A stretch of DNA of 64,000 nucleotides from Vibrio sp. Isolate32. GTDB taxonomy: Bacteria; Pseudomonadota; Gammaproteobacteria; Enterobacterales; Vibrionaceae. Position 1 is the first letter of the stretch, and each line of letters opens with the position of its first letter. Made by a program: the position numbers and the translations under genes. Positions 49,464-59,043 of the stretch are shown here, one piece after another. A model generated the notes under the pieces. The model had not been told where the DNA came from. It ran no database searches and was given only the letters and a program-made list of their open reading frames with translations. The stretch covers positions 47,067 to 111,066 of the forward strand of contig NZ_JAKEUQ010000013.1 of the NCBI RefSeq assembly GCF_022397955.1. Reading direction: 5' to 3'.

Positions 49464-51044
49464 TTAGTGCTCGCGCGTCGCTCGGAACTTAACGTCAGGG
49501 AAACGTTCTGAAGCTAGGTTCAAGTTCACCATCGTAGGTGCGATGTAAGACAGGTTATCACCACCATCTAGCGCCAGGTTAGATTGGTTCTTACGTTTGA
49601 ACTCTTCCAGTTTCTTAGTGTCATCACACTCAACCCACCGAGCTGTTGCAACGTTAACACCTTCGTAGATAGCTTCTACGTTGTATTCTGCTTTCAAGCG
49701 CGCTACAACCACATCGAACTGAAGTACACCAACCGCACCAACGATCAGGTCGTTGTTCTGCATAGGGCGGAATACTTGCACTGCGCCCTCTTCTGAAAGC
49801 TGAACCAAGCCTTTTAGAAGCTGCTTCTGTTTCAGAGGGTCGCGTAGGCGAATACGACGGAATAGCTCAGGCGCAAAGTTTGGAATACCAGAGAACTTCA
49901 GGTTCTCACCTTGAGTAAAGGTATCACCAATCTGAATTGTGCCGTGGTTGTGTAGACCGATAATGTCACCTGCATACGCTTTTTCAGCACGAGCACGGTC
50001 ACCCGCCATGAAAGTTACCGCATCAGAAATGCTGACGTTCTTACCGGTACGAACATGGTTCATTTTCATACCTTGGCTGTAAGTGCCAGATACGATACGC
50101 ATGAAAGCGATACGGTCACGGTGTTTAGGGTCCATGTTTGCTTGGATCTTAAATACGAAACCAGAGAACTTATCTTCTGTCGCAACAACATCACGCTCAT
50201 TAGCTTGGCGAGTTTGCGGTGCAGGAGCCCACTTCGTTAGACCATCAAGCATGTGGTCAACACCAAAGTTACCCAATGCGGTACCGAAGTAAACTGGCGT
50301 TAGCTCACCAGCAAGGAACAGGTCGTGATCAAACTCAGGACAAGCACCAATAACAAGCTCTAGCTCTTCACGTACGCTTTCCGCTAGATCAGCACCTACC
50401 GCTTCATCTAGATCAGGGTTATCTAAACCTTTGATGATGCGAACTTCTTGGATCTCATGGCCGTGACCAGATTCATACAAGACCGTTTCGTCACGGTGGA
50501 TGTGATAAACACCTTTAAACTCTTTACCACAACCGATTGGCCATGAAATTGGAGCACAAGCCATACCTAGCTCGCTTTCTACTTCATCAAGCACTTCCAT
50601 TGGGTCACGAACGTCACGGTCAAGTTTGTTCATAAACGTTACGATTGGTGTATCACGTAGGCGCGTTACTTCCATTAGTTTACGAGTACGATCCTCGACA
50701 CCTTTCGCAGCATCGATAACCATCAAACAAGAGTCAACTGCTGTTAGCGTTCGGTAAGTATCTTCCGAGAAATCTTCGTGTCCTGGAGTATCTAGTAGGT
50801 TTACTAGGCAATCATTGTATGGGAATTGCATTACCGACGTAGTTACCGAGATACCACGTTCTTTTTCCATCTCCATCCAGTCAGATTTAGCGTGTTGGTT
50901 AGATCCACGACCTTTTACGGTGCCCGCTTTTTGAATCGCGTTTCCGAATAGAAGAACTTTTTCAGTAATCGTGGTTTTACCCGCATCCGGGTGAGAGATA
51001 ATCGCAAACGTTCTACGTTTGCTCACTTCTTGTTGGAAAGACAT
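49464..51044 (-). CDS. prfC: peptide chain release factor 3
   Basis: RF3 is the GTPase that removes RF1/RF2 from the ribosome after peptide release. The 526-residue protein has the G motifs [26 protein letters not shown] and NKLDRD in the first 150 residues, then EF-G-like domains. Length agrees with E. coli RF3 (529). Confidence 0.96.
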   Translation of the reverse strand: MSFQQEVSKRRTFAIISHPDAGKTTITEKVLLFGNAIQKAGTVKGRGSNQHAKSDWMEMEKERGISVTTSVMQFPYNDCLVNLLDTPGHEDFSEDTYRTLTAVDSCLMVIDAAKGVEDRTRKLMEVTRLRDTPIVTFMNKLDRDVRDPMEVLDEVESELGMACAPISWPIGCGKEFKGVYHIHRDETVLYESGHGHEIQEVRIIKGLDNPDLDEAVGADLAESVREELELVIGACPEFDHDLFLAGELTPVYFGTALGNFGVDHMLDGLTKWAPAPQTRQANERDVVATEDKFSGFVFKIQANMDPKHRDRIAFMRIVSGTYSQGMKMNHVRTGKNVSISDAVTFMAGDRARAEKAYAGDIIGLHNHGTIQIGDTFTQGENLKFSGIPNFAPELFRRIRLRDPLKQKQLLKGLVQLSEEGAVQVFRPMQNNDLIVGAVGVLQFDVVVARLKAEYNVEAIYEGVNVATARWVECDDTKKLEEFKRKNQSNLALDGGDNLSYIAPTMVNLNLASERFPDVKFRATREH

Positions 51045-51190
51045 AGTCGCCCTTTGCTGATCTAAAGCGTAAAAAGGGCAAGTAGATAATACTTGCCCTT
51101 GAATTCTGTGTGAGGATTATACAGAAGTCGCTCAGCTTTCTAAAGCCTGAGCTAGAAAAAGTCAGAGAGTTAGAGTAACGACGGCTTACG

Positions 51191-52130
51191 CTAGCCTAAA
51201 TTGCCAGACATAGGCACAACATTAAAAACAGAGTTCAACTGAAGATTTTCTATCAATCTCTCTGTTGTTTGAGGAGATGTAAGATAGAAACCCTGTCCGA
51301 TTTCATACCCCATCGCAATTAAGTCTCGTTGTTTTTGTAAAGTCTCCACGCCCCCCGCTATAATAGGGACACCAAGCTCATGGCCTATCTGGGTCATACT
51401 CTTGAGCAACACTAGAGAGGTCGGATTGGTGATATAGTCCATCACAAAGCTACGATCGATCTTCAGCGTATTGAACTCAAATTCTTTTAGATAAGAGAGT
51501 GATGAAAAGCCAGTACCGAAGTCATCAAGTGCGATACGGACACCGAGTTGATGGAGCTCTTTAAAGATAACCTGTGCGAAATGGCCATTCTCTATCATTA
51601 CGGTTTCTGTTATCTCCACTTCTATTTTATGCGTTGCCACACCACTCGAGATGATCATGCGCTTCAACGCATCAAAGAACTGAGGATGCTTCAAACTGCG
51701 AGCAGAAATGTTAAGACTCATCACGCCGATATCAATACCGCGAGTAAGCCAGTTTTTGTGTTGCGCCAACGCCAGTTCTGCCACCAGTAAATCTATCTGA
51801 CGGATTTGCCCTGTCGCTTCCGCTACAGGAATAAAATCATTTGGGTACATCAAGCCTTTAATCGGATGGTTCCAGCGCACAAGTGCTTCAAAAACCTCCA
51901 CATCACCCGATTTCAATGCCCATTTTGGTAAGTAGTGAATCTCGAACTGCTGTTTGTTGATAGCATGTCTTAAGTCGCGCTCCATCTCTTTCTGTGACAT
52001 CGCAATGTAATTGAGCTCTTTTGAATAGAACTGAAAATTGTTTTTCCTAATGACTTAGCGTGATACATCGCATCGTCAGCGTAACGGATCAGTGAGTGCT
52101 GAGAGGTGCTATCATCTGGGTAAATCGAAA
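51191..52130 (-). pseudogene. GGDEF-EAL gene remnant (frameshifted and truncated)
   Basis: From 52130 down to about 52050 the minus strand encodes the end of a GGDEF domain (SIYPDDSTSQHSLIRYADD... AMYHAKSLGK). One A is missing in the run at about 52050, where five A's stand in place of the six needed to continue into NNFQFYSKEL; after this shift the frame continues into a full EAL domain. An ATG at 52000 could still express a 269-residue EAL-only protein. In it FEALVRW, NISARSL, DDFGTGFSS and LKIDRSF are kept, but the AEGVET motif reads AGGVET, so a catalytic Glu is Gly. The 5' part has been removed by the ISL3-type element. Confidence 0.8.
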
Positions 52131-53051
52131 TCTGATCGTATAACGAAGCGCCTAAAAGGCTATATAGAACAACTACTGCCTCTTCTTCCCATTAAGCATA
52201 TTTCCCGGTTAACGAACGTTCATTGGCACACCATTAAAGAGATAGATAAACGCCGACTTATACAAGTGGTAGCGCCAGTGAAATGGGAGGAGCTAAGGCA
52301 ATTCGTCATAGACGAGTTCGCTATCTTTAAAGGACATCGATATGCCACTGTAATCACTCATGCTAAGACTCACCAAGTCATTTGGATAGGACTAGGCCGT
52401 AGCCGCAAGCACATACGACCGTTTTTCGAATAGCTAAGCAAACATGGCAACAATATCGAAGCGGTCGCAATGGACATGAATACGGCTTTTGAGCTTGAAG
52501 TTCAAGCGCACTGCCCGAACACAAAAATCGTTTACGACTTATTCCATGATGTTGCTAAGTTCGGTCGAGAGGTGATGGATAGAGTCAGGGTCGACCAAGC
52601 CAATAAACTTAAGCAAGATAAAAAAGCGAGGCAATGGGTCAAGCGCTCACGCTGGGTGTTGTTGAAAAATAGAGGCAACTTAAATCCGCGGCAAGACAGC
52701 TATCTTACAGAAATATTCAATATCAATAAGGACTTAATGACCACTTATATACTCGGAGCACAACTCAAAGATCTTTGGTATTGTGAATCAGAAGTACATG
52801 CTAAAGGGTTCTGGGAGGCGTGGTGGGCACAAGTACAAGAAAGTGGAATTAAGCCATTGAACGAGTTCGCATGAAAACTGAGTCCTTATCTTCACGGTAT
52901 TATCGCATCGGCAAGTTATCCGCTAAACACCTGCACATTGGAAGGGATAAACAACAAGATAAAGCTAATCAAGCAAATGGGGTATGGGTATCGAGATACA
53001 GACTACTTCTTCTTGAAGATAAAAGCGGCTTTCTCCGGAAAGCCGCGATGA
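52131..53051 (+). pseudogene. ISL3 family transposase, decayed
   Basis: About 307 codons in one frame encode the C-terminal two thirds of an ISL3-type transposase: the HTH segment VHWHTIKEIDKRRL, the DDE region with VAMDMNTAFELEVQ and IVYDLFHDVAKFGREVMDRVR, and the end MGYGYRDTDYFFLKIKAAFSG. Two in-frame stops break it: TAG at 52431-52433 (in FFE*LSKHG, likely from CAG) and TGA at 52872-52874 (in NEFA*KLSPYLHG, likely from CGA). The N-terminal zinc part is absent, so it is a dead 5'-truncated copy. A perfect 9-bp hairpin at 53025-53046 marks its 3' end. Confidence 0.85.
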
Positions 53052-53082
53052 ACCTTTTTATTGGGTAACGTAAACGCGCCGT

Positions 53083-53694
53083 TTATGAATTTACGTTTTT
53101 CAGTAGTAAGTTCTCGCCTGACTTGGTCGGTCTTCTGCGAATTATCATAATAAACAGCACACCACTGACGAAGCCCATCAATACCATACCGATCATGTAG
53201 CGATCGCTTTTGCGGTAATGGTGATCCGATATTGCTGTCATTTTACCCGTCTCAAAGGTGACGCGGATAAAACCGATGATGGTGTTTTCTTTGGAGTAAA
53301 TTGGCTCAACGAGTTGTTGCCTACCGATACTCGCGGTTGAAAGTGGTGTATCTAGGCCAAGCACCTCACGTACTGAAAGCGCCTTCTCGCTTGAAGCTAG
53401 GCGAATGCCTTCAGCATCATAGATGGTGGTATCGAATACCAGTCGATCTTGAGATAGCTGATTGGTCAGATCAAGCAGTCGTTCTTGGTCTTGTTGTGCG
53501 ATCATTTTGCTCGCTGAAAGAGAAGCCTGAGAGATAAGCAGCTTGGTAAGTGTCTCGAGTTGTTTCGCTTGGATCTTCTCGTTACCCTTACTGATCACGA
53601 CCGTGTTTTTAATCGTAACGACGAACATAGTAGCCAACAAAATGAGGGCTAACATTCGCAAAGCGTTACGTATTGAGAACAATGATTCATTCAT
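53083..53694 (-). CDS. ytjB: YtjB/Smp family membrane protein
   Basis: This 203-residue protein has two TM segments (about 13-30 and 165-182) enclosing a periplasmic domain (about 35-160) with alternating Ala/Ser and charged residues. It resembles E. coli YtjB (Smp), which also stands next to and divergent from serB. Function is not established; the periplasmic loop has a sensor-like form. The gene ends 31 bases from the dead ISL3-type element. Confidence 0.85.
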   Translation of the reverse strand: MNESLFSIRNALRMLALILLATMFVVTIKNTVVISKGNEKIQAKQLETLTKLLISQASLSASKMIAQQDQERLLDLTNQLSQDRLVFDTTIYDAEGIRLASSEKALSVREVLGLDTPLSTASIGRQQLVEPIYSKENTIIGFIRVTFETGKMTAISDHHYRKSDRYMIGMVLMGFVSGVLFIMIIRRRPTKSGENLLLKNVNS

Positions 53695-53803
53695 GTTTCA
53701 CGGGGCCTGAAATAAACAAATGTTATGATTAAGACATATTGAGACTTGCGTTTTCAAATTGCAATAGGTTAACGTTTAGCATAGTTAATTAGGAATCATA
53801 CAC

Positions 53804-54784
53804 ATGGACGCTCAGAAATATCTGCCGATGAAAAGGCATACCACATTATTAACTCGACTCCCCGAGACTCGTTTCGCTTCTCAACTCGCAAAAGCTAAAG
53901 CCAACTGGATTGTATTCGGCGAGTACTTATCACCGCAATCTTTCGATGACATCGACTTTTTCACCGGCACTTACAACACCATTTTAGATACGTGGAAAGT
54001 TGGGCATTACGAAGTGGCATTGATGTCTGGCAACCTAACGCCAGCGCATGAAGAAATCCTACAAGCTTTGAAGCTTGATTATGCTTGCCTTAGCGAAGTA
54101 CCAGACTTATCTAAGCCAGGTTTGATCGTGATGGATATGGATTCTACAGCGATTCAAATCGAGTGTATCGATGAAATAGCCAAGCTCGCTGGAGTAGGGG
54201 AATTAGTCTCTGAAATTACAGAGCGCGCTATGCAAGGTGAGTTAGATTTTGAACAAAGCCTACGCCAACGAGTTGGAGCACTGAAAGGTGCTGATGAGTC
54301 GATTCTAGAGCAAGTGCGCCAATCACTGCCTTTCATGCCTGACCTAGTAGAACTCGTGAATACACTGAATAAGCTAGGTTGGAAAACGGCGATTGCGTCT
54401 GGTGGTTTCACATACTTCTCTGATTATTTAAAAGATACGCTTGAGCTTGACCATGCTCAGTCAAATACTCTCGAAATCTTGAACGGCAAACTGACGGGCG
54501 AAGTTTTAGGCGATGTTGTTTCCTCGCAAACTAAAGCGGATATCTTGGTTGAATTGGCTGAAGAGTATGAATTAGAACTGCATAATACCGTTGCCGTTGG
54601 TGATGGTGCTAATGACTTGGTTATGATGGGCTCTGCAGGTTTAGGTATTGCCTATCACGCGAAACCGAAAGTAGAGCAACAAGCTCAAACCGCTGTGCGT
54701 TATGCCGGTTTAGGCGGAGTACTGTGTATCTTGTCGGGTGTATTAGCTAAGCAGCAGAAGATCAGCTGGCAAGCGAAACCTTAG
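53804..54784 (+). CDS. serB: phosphoserine phosphatase
   Basis: SerB removes phosphate from O-phosphoserine in the last step of serine synthesis. The 326-residue HAD enzyme has the nucleophile motif DMDSTAIQIEC (near residue 112), the second motif ASGGFTYF and the metal motif GDGANDLVM, after an N-terminal extension of about 100 residues typical of the vibrio/enteric form. It is divergent from ytjB. Confidence 0.95.
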   Translation: MDAQKYLPMKRHTTLLTRLPETRFASQLAKAKANWIVFGEYLSPQSFDDIDFFTGTYNTILDTWKVGHYEVALMSGNLTPAHEEILQALKLDYACLSEVPDLSKPGLIVMDMDSTAIQIECIDEIAKLAGVGELVSEITERAMQGELDFEQSLRQRVGALKGADESILEQVRQSLPFMPDLVELVNTLNKLGWKTAIASGGFTYFSDYLKDTLELDHAQSNTLEILNGKLTGEVLGDVVSSQTKADILVELAEEYELELHNTVAVGDGANDLVMMGSAGLGIAYHAKPKVEQQAQTAVRYAGLGGVLCILSGVLAKQQKISWQAKP

Positions 54785-54841
54785 GTTTTCTATTTAAGTG
54801 CTATTGGCTATATATCTTATTAGTAATAGTAACTAAGACAC

Positions 54842-54870
54842 AAAAAAGCAGGTAATCAGCCTGCTTTTTC
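54842..54870. terminator. terminator between serB and plzC
   Basis: AAAAAGCAGG / CCTGCTTTTT stem with T-tracts on both strands, in the gap between convergent genes. Confidence 0.9.
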
Positions 54871-54904
54871 TATTTTCATGTTTAAGTCAAGACACCGCTG
54901 GAAG

Positions 54905-57253
54905 TTAGCGCGTAAGTTCCAATCGGATCAACACTTCATCGGTAATGTCTTCTATCTCACCATAACCAATAAAAGCAGTGACCTCATTCTCTAGCTTCTT
55001 GGCTTGATGCATGCTGATGTGTGAAAGCTGTTCTAAGTCCGATTGGAATAAACTCGTTAGCGGATTAAAGATAGGTGCAGTCGTTACCCGCAATACATAC
55101 ACGTCACCCAATTGCTGAGCTTTCTTAATAAATAAGATGCGTTCCTTTGCCGAGGCGAAGTCTTTGATTAGCTTAGTGTGCACAGATTGGATCTTGCCGC
55201 CAAACTTTACCGCAGCAATATAGACGTCATGGTGTTTAGGCTCAGCACCTTCAATTCTTTTCAGGGGTTCAGCCAACAGCGAGTTAGAGTGCCCTTTGAA
55301 AATAGGTTCGAGTGAGAACTTCTGGTTGTGCCCTAGCTTGGCGAGCAGTGCTAAGTGTTTATTCAGTGGGAAGTTCACGCCAATGATCTTACAACGGAGT
55401 GTTGAGCCTGGTTTATCAATGAATATTGGGTTACTGACCATCTTGCTCAGCAAAATGTTGTGCAGAGATTCGAGCAGAGAATGTGTTGGAAGTATCTCTT
55501 TTTTCTTAATTAACTTGCTTTGGTTCTGGTCGATAAGTCCATTGAGAAAGGCGATAGTACGCATCGTCTTAGTGTTCTCTGCGATAGCCAACTGTACGTT
55601 GCGACCGTTCGAGCTGACTCGAATCACGTGGTAAGGTACACTGCTTAGTGGCAGGTTCTTGTCATAGAGTTGCAGCTCGTTGAAGTTCACCAGTACCGGG
55701 TCATTAATCTTGAGAACCATTGGGTGCTCAAGATTAATGCTGAGTCCACGCTTTGAGATATCTAAGGTGTGACCGTTCGCCGCAGCGCCATCTTGTGAGG
55801 TGAGCTGTAACGGTGACTTAAATTGGTACCTCGGCTCTTTGCGACGAGTTTGAGAGTCAAAGTATATACTTTGAATCTTTCCCACCGCAGAGCGCGGGTG
55901 GCGGAAGTGATTCAGTTCGCTGCTTGGAATGCGTGGTTTTTCACTTAATAGGTAATCAGCAGCACTTTCGTGATCGCCAATCTCTTGCAATATTCCGCAA
56001 TGTGTCAGTTGTGCTGAGCTTTGAGCTAGTGTATCTGAGTGCTTGGCTAAGGCTTGTCGTTCGGTGTTTGATAATTCGAACACAGAGAACTTGAACGCCT
56101 TCCAACTTTTACGTTTACCGCCGATGTGCCAAAACAGCTGTCTTTGTTCACGAGAGGCTTCAGGTAGCATCATTGAGTAGAACAAGGTCTTGTTTTGATG
56201 CTCATGGGTAAAAGAGTAGATAACGTTGTTGGTTCCCTTCACGCCTGGTTTAGCCAGCAGGTTCATACGTTGTTCGTTGAACAGGGTATCCAATGTTTGT
56301 TGATTTCGCTCGTCGTGCCAGTATTGCCATAACAGATGGTTGTTATCCGTAAGTAAGGCAAGTTTTAGTGCACTACCGCTGAAGAACAGAGGAAGGTTAT
56401 ACGTGTGCTTTAGATAAGTGTGTTCGATCCCTCTAGTTCGGGTTCGAATGATCCTATCTTGATTCTCGTGGCTGGTTTTTTTGCTCTTACTATTTAAAGA
56501 CTCATTGAGCAAACGAGCCACAATATCGTTGTCGCTTACCTTGATGGTTCTTAGAAATTTGACCGCGTTGTTCTCGTATGATTCATCAATGCCCAGAACA
56601 CGAAATTCAACCGCTTGACCAACATCGTTTTCTTGTGATTTTTCGACAAGCTCTGTGAACTTAACGCTGATGATTTCACCGAGGTTGTATTTAAAGACAC
56701 TCGGTACTTTGAACTTTGCGCCCGACGGGGAAATATCAGCCGTTACACCGTATAGGCTTTGCCCTTTCGATGTGGTGATCTCAACCTGCGAGCTAATCTT
56801 TAGTCTGTTTTCTTGACGTTTTAAGTCGTAACCGAGGTTAATTGCTTCTGCCTCATAGGGGCTATTAGCATTAGTGAGATCTTGATCATTTTGAGACGAC
56901 GTTTTAACGATATTACGAAGTGGCTGAGTTCGCGGAGTCATCACTAACTCCCATGCACCCTCGGTATAGCCTCTAAACTTTTTAGTACCACGTTGATACG
57001 CGTTCAAAGCAATATCATCGAGCCAGTGCTTACGGCCGTCTAGCGTGAATTGACGACATTCATTATCAACACGCCCGCGTAAATCAATGCTCTTTGTGCA
57101 CGGAGCCATGATACGATTCAGTTCCATTTTAACAAGCAGCTTTAGAGACGGAGATTCGTCTTCTGTCATTTGAGAAAGAAGGTATTCAAAGTCCTCAGCG
57201 TGGTAGGCCGGGATAAGTCGTTCTGCTACAGATAGAATTTCAGTTTGCTGCAT
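54905..57253 (-). CDS. plzC: PilZ-domain c-di-GMP receptor protein PlzC
   Basis: This 782-residue cytoplasmic protein carries two PilZ domains. The first (about 140-255) shows RQENR then DISPSGAKF; the second (about 465-580) shows RKEPR then DISKRGLSI; both carry the RxxxR and (D/N)xSxxG c-di-GMP-binding marks. The place next to serB and radA equals that of V. cholerae VC2344 (PlzC). No output domain is recognised, so the effect of c-di-GMP on it is unknown. It is divergent from radA. Confidence 0.85.
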   Translation of the reverse strand: MQQTEILSVAERLIPAYHAEDFEYLLSQMTEDESPSLKLLVKMELNRIMAPCTKSIDLRGRVDNECRQFTLDGRKHWLDDIALNAYQRGTKKFRGYTEGAWELVMTPRTQPLRNIVKTSSQNDQDLTNANSPYEAEAINLGYDLKRQENRLKISSQVEITTSKGQSLYGVTADISPSGAKFKVPSVFKYNLGEIISVKFTELVEKSQENDVGQAVEFRVLGIDESYENNAVKFLRTIKVSDNDIVARLLNESLNSKSKKTSHENQDRIIRTRTRGIEHTYLKHTYNLPLFFSGSALKLALLTDNNHLLWQYWHDERNQQTLDTLFNEQRMNLLAKPGVKGTNNVIYSFTHEHQNKTLFYSMMLPEASREQRQLFWHIGGKRKSWKAFKFSVFELSNTERQALAKHSDTLAQSSAQLTHCGILQEIGDHESAADYLLSEKPRIPSSELNHFRHPRSAVGKIQSIYFDSQTRRKEPRYQFKSPLQLTSQDGAAANGHTLDISKRGLSINLEHPMVLKINDPVLVNFNELQLYDKNLPLSSVPYHVIRVSSNGRNVQLAIAENTKTMRTIAFLNGLIDQNQSKLIKKKEILPTHSLLESLHNILLSKMVSNPIFIDKPGSTLRCKIIGVNFPLNKHLALLAKLGHNQKFSLEPIFKGHSNSLLAEPLKRIEGAEPKHHDVYIAAVKFGGKIQSVHTKLIKDFASAKERILFIKKAQQLGDVYVLRVTTAPIFNPLTSLFQSDLEQLSHISMHQAKKLENEVTAFIGYGEIEDITDEVLIRLELTR

Positions 57254-57413
57254 ACTTTTCTTGTTAGAATGGACGGTGCATTATTGTTATCGACAAGTTG
57301 TATTTGATCTTTAGGTATTCGTGGCCCCACTGCAACTTTTATTTTCATCAGTACGGTCAACAGGGTCACAAAATAGCAACATTTCCAGTTACCAAGCAAA
57401 TTATTGAGGTTTT

Positions 57414-57494
57414 ATGGCTAAGGCAAAGCGAGCTTATGTGTGTAATGACTGTGGGGCTAATCTTGGTTATATTATTAGACGACACATCTGGTAA
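57414..57494 (+). pseudogene. radA: 5' remnant of native radA cut by the island
   Basis: The native RadA start MAKAKRAYVCNDCGA is present at 57414-57458 behind TTGAGG, with the first zinc cysteines. RadA would continue as a ring-finger and RecA-like protein, but after codon 15 the frame enters foreign DNA (NLGYIIRRHIW) and stops at 57494. The rest of native radA should lie at the far end of the island beyond this window. The native promoter and ribosome site stay joined to the island. Confidence 0.85.
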
Positions 57495-57592
57495 AAATGG
57501 TTGATCTAAAAGTTAGACAGGAGATGGATGGATCATATATGCTTGAAGTCGTGAAAAAGTGACCTTCATCAGAAGTATATAGGAATATCAAA

Positions 57593-59008
57593 GTGGTAAA
57601 AGCTAAGCGAAAAATGGCATACCTATGCAGTGAGTGTTCTTACGAGTCTAGTAAGTGGGTAGGTCAATGCCCGAACTGTATGTCGTGGAATACGATGGCT
57701 GAGGTCAATCTTGCTTCTGTATCTAAAACCACTTCAGCAATCAACAGGGCGACGGGTAGTAGTTATGGTGGCTATGCTGGCTCCAGTGGAAAGGGGGCTA
57801 GAAAGCTAGATGATGTATCTGTTGTAGAAGCCAACCGTGTATCAACAGGTCAGGCTGAGTTCGATAGGGTTTTAGGTGGGGGGCTAACACTTGGTTCTGT
57901 TGTTCTTGCCTCTGGTGATCCGGGAGCTGGTAAAACAACGTTGCTAACTCAAATTGTTGCGCACATGAGTCAGTCAATGCCGACTATGTACGTGACAGCG
58001 GAAGAGAGCTTGAGCCAATGGAAGAAGAGAGCGCAGGATCGCCTAGGTTTACCGTTTAACAATGATAACTTCTGGGTGGATGATTCTGACTGCGTTGAGG
58101 ACATCGTTGTTGCTGTCAAAGAGCACGGTATTAAGCTACTCATCGCGGACTCAATTCAGGCGTTTGAGTCAACAAGTGTTGAGGGTAGTGCTGGCGGCGT
58201 TACGCAAGTCAAAACTTGTGCCCAAATACTTAACCGACTATGTAAAACAGAGGGTGTTACATTGATTTTGGTTGGGCAGGTGAACAAAGACTCTAAGATG
58301 GCTGGTCCGCAGACTCTAAAGCATATCATTGACACAACAGTTCATATCGACGTTACCGAAAGCAACGTTAGAATACTTCGCTCCGACAAAAACCGATTTG
58401 GTGATACTGACCAAGTTGGTATTTTCCAAATGACAGAGAAAGGCATGATTAGTGTTGATAACCCTAGCCGCCTATTTCTGAGTGGTGGGGATGAACGCTA
58501 TGAAGGCTCCGCCGTAACGGTAATTAAGGATGGTGCTAGAAACCTCTTAATAGAAATCCAAGCATTGGTTACCGAGTTCGAGGGGGAAAAGCCTATTCGT
58601 AACTGTATCGGTATTAGCTACTCTAGGTTGGCACTGATCACAGCTGTTTTGAAAAAGCATGGTGGGATTAGCACCCACTATGACATCAATATTAGCCTTG
58701 TGGGTGGGCTTAAGATGGCAGATACAGAGACCTCTACGGATTTGGCTGTTATGGCTGCATTAATAAGCTCAATCAATTCTAGACCCACCCCTGAAGACTC
58801 TATTTTTATTGGGGAGGTAGCCTTAACAGGTGAAATTCGCCAAGTGCAAGGTGGGGTTGCCCGTGTTAAAGAAGCTGCTAAGCATGGTAAGAAGCAGATA
58901 TACATTCCTAAATCAAATTACCATAACTCAATGCTCAAGGACTTAAATCCTGATCAGAAGATAATCCCTGTCGCTAAAATTCGCGAAGTGATTGAAGCTT
59001 TGAAATAA
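57593..59008 (+). CDS. radA: island-borne RadA (substitute copy)
   Basis: A full-length 471-residue RadA/Sms, a RecA-like branch-migration ATPase in recombinational repair and natural transformation. The C4 zinc site (CSECSYESSKWVGQCPNC), Walker A GDPGAGKTT, the RadA motif KNRFG and the C-terminal Lon-like domain are all present, so it is probably active. It differs clearly from the native start (CSECSYESSKWVGQ here against native CNDCGA...). GTG 57593 has AGGA eight bases upstream. gmtY follows 36 bases later. It probably repairs the loss of native radA caused by insertion. Confidence 0.9.
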   Translation: MVKAKRKMAYLCSECSYESSKWVGQCPNCMSWNTMAEVNLASVSKTTSAINRATGSSYGGYAGSSGKGARKLDDVSVVEANRVSTGQAEFDRVLGGGLTLGSVVLASGDPGAGKTTLLTQIVAHMSQSMPTMYVTAEESLSQWKKRAQDRLGLPFNNDNFWVDDSDCVEDIVVAVKEHGIKLLIADSIQAFESTSVEGSAGGVTQVKTCAQILNRLCKTEGVTLILVGQVNKDSKMAGPQTLKHIIDTTVHIDVTESNVRILRSDKNRFGDTDQVGIFQMTEKGMISVDNPSRLFLSGGDERYEGSAVTVIKDGARNLLIEIQALVTEFEGEKPIRNCIGISYSRLALITAVLKKHGGISTHYDINISLVGGLKMADTETSTDLAVMAALISSINSRPTPEDSIFIGEVALTGEIRQVQGGVARVKEAAKHGKKQIYIPKSNYHNSMLKDLNPDQKIIPVAKIREVIEALK

Positions 59009-59043
59009 ATGATGATTAGGTAGCAAGTTAAGGGGGGCTAATT

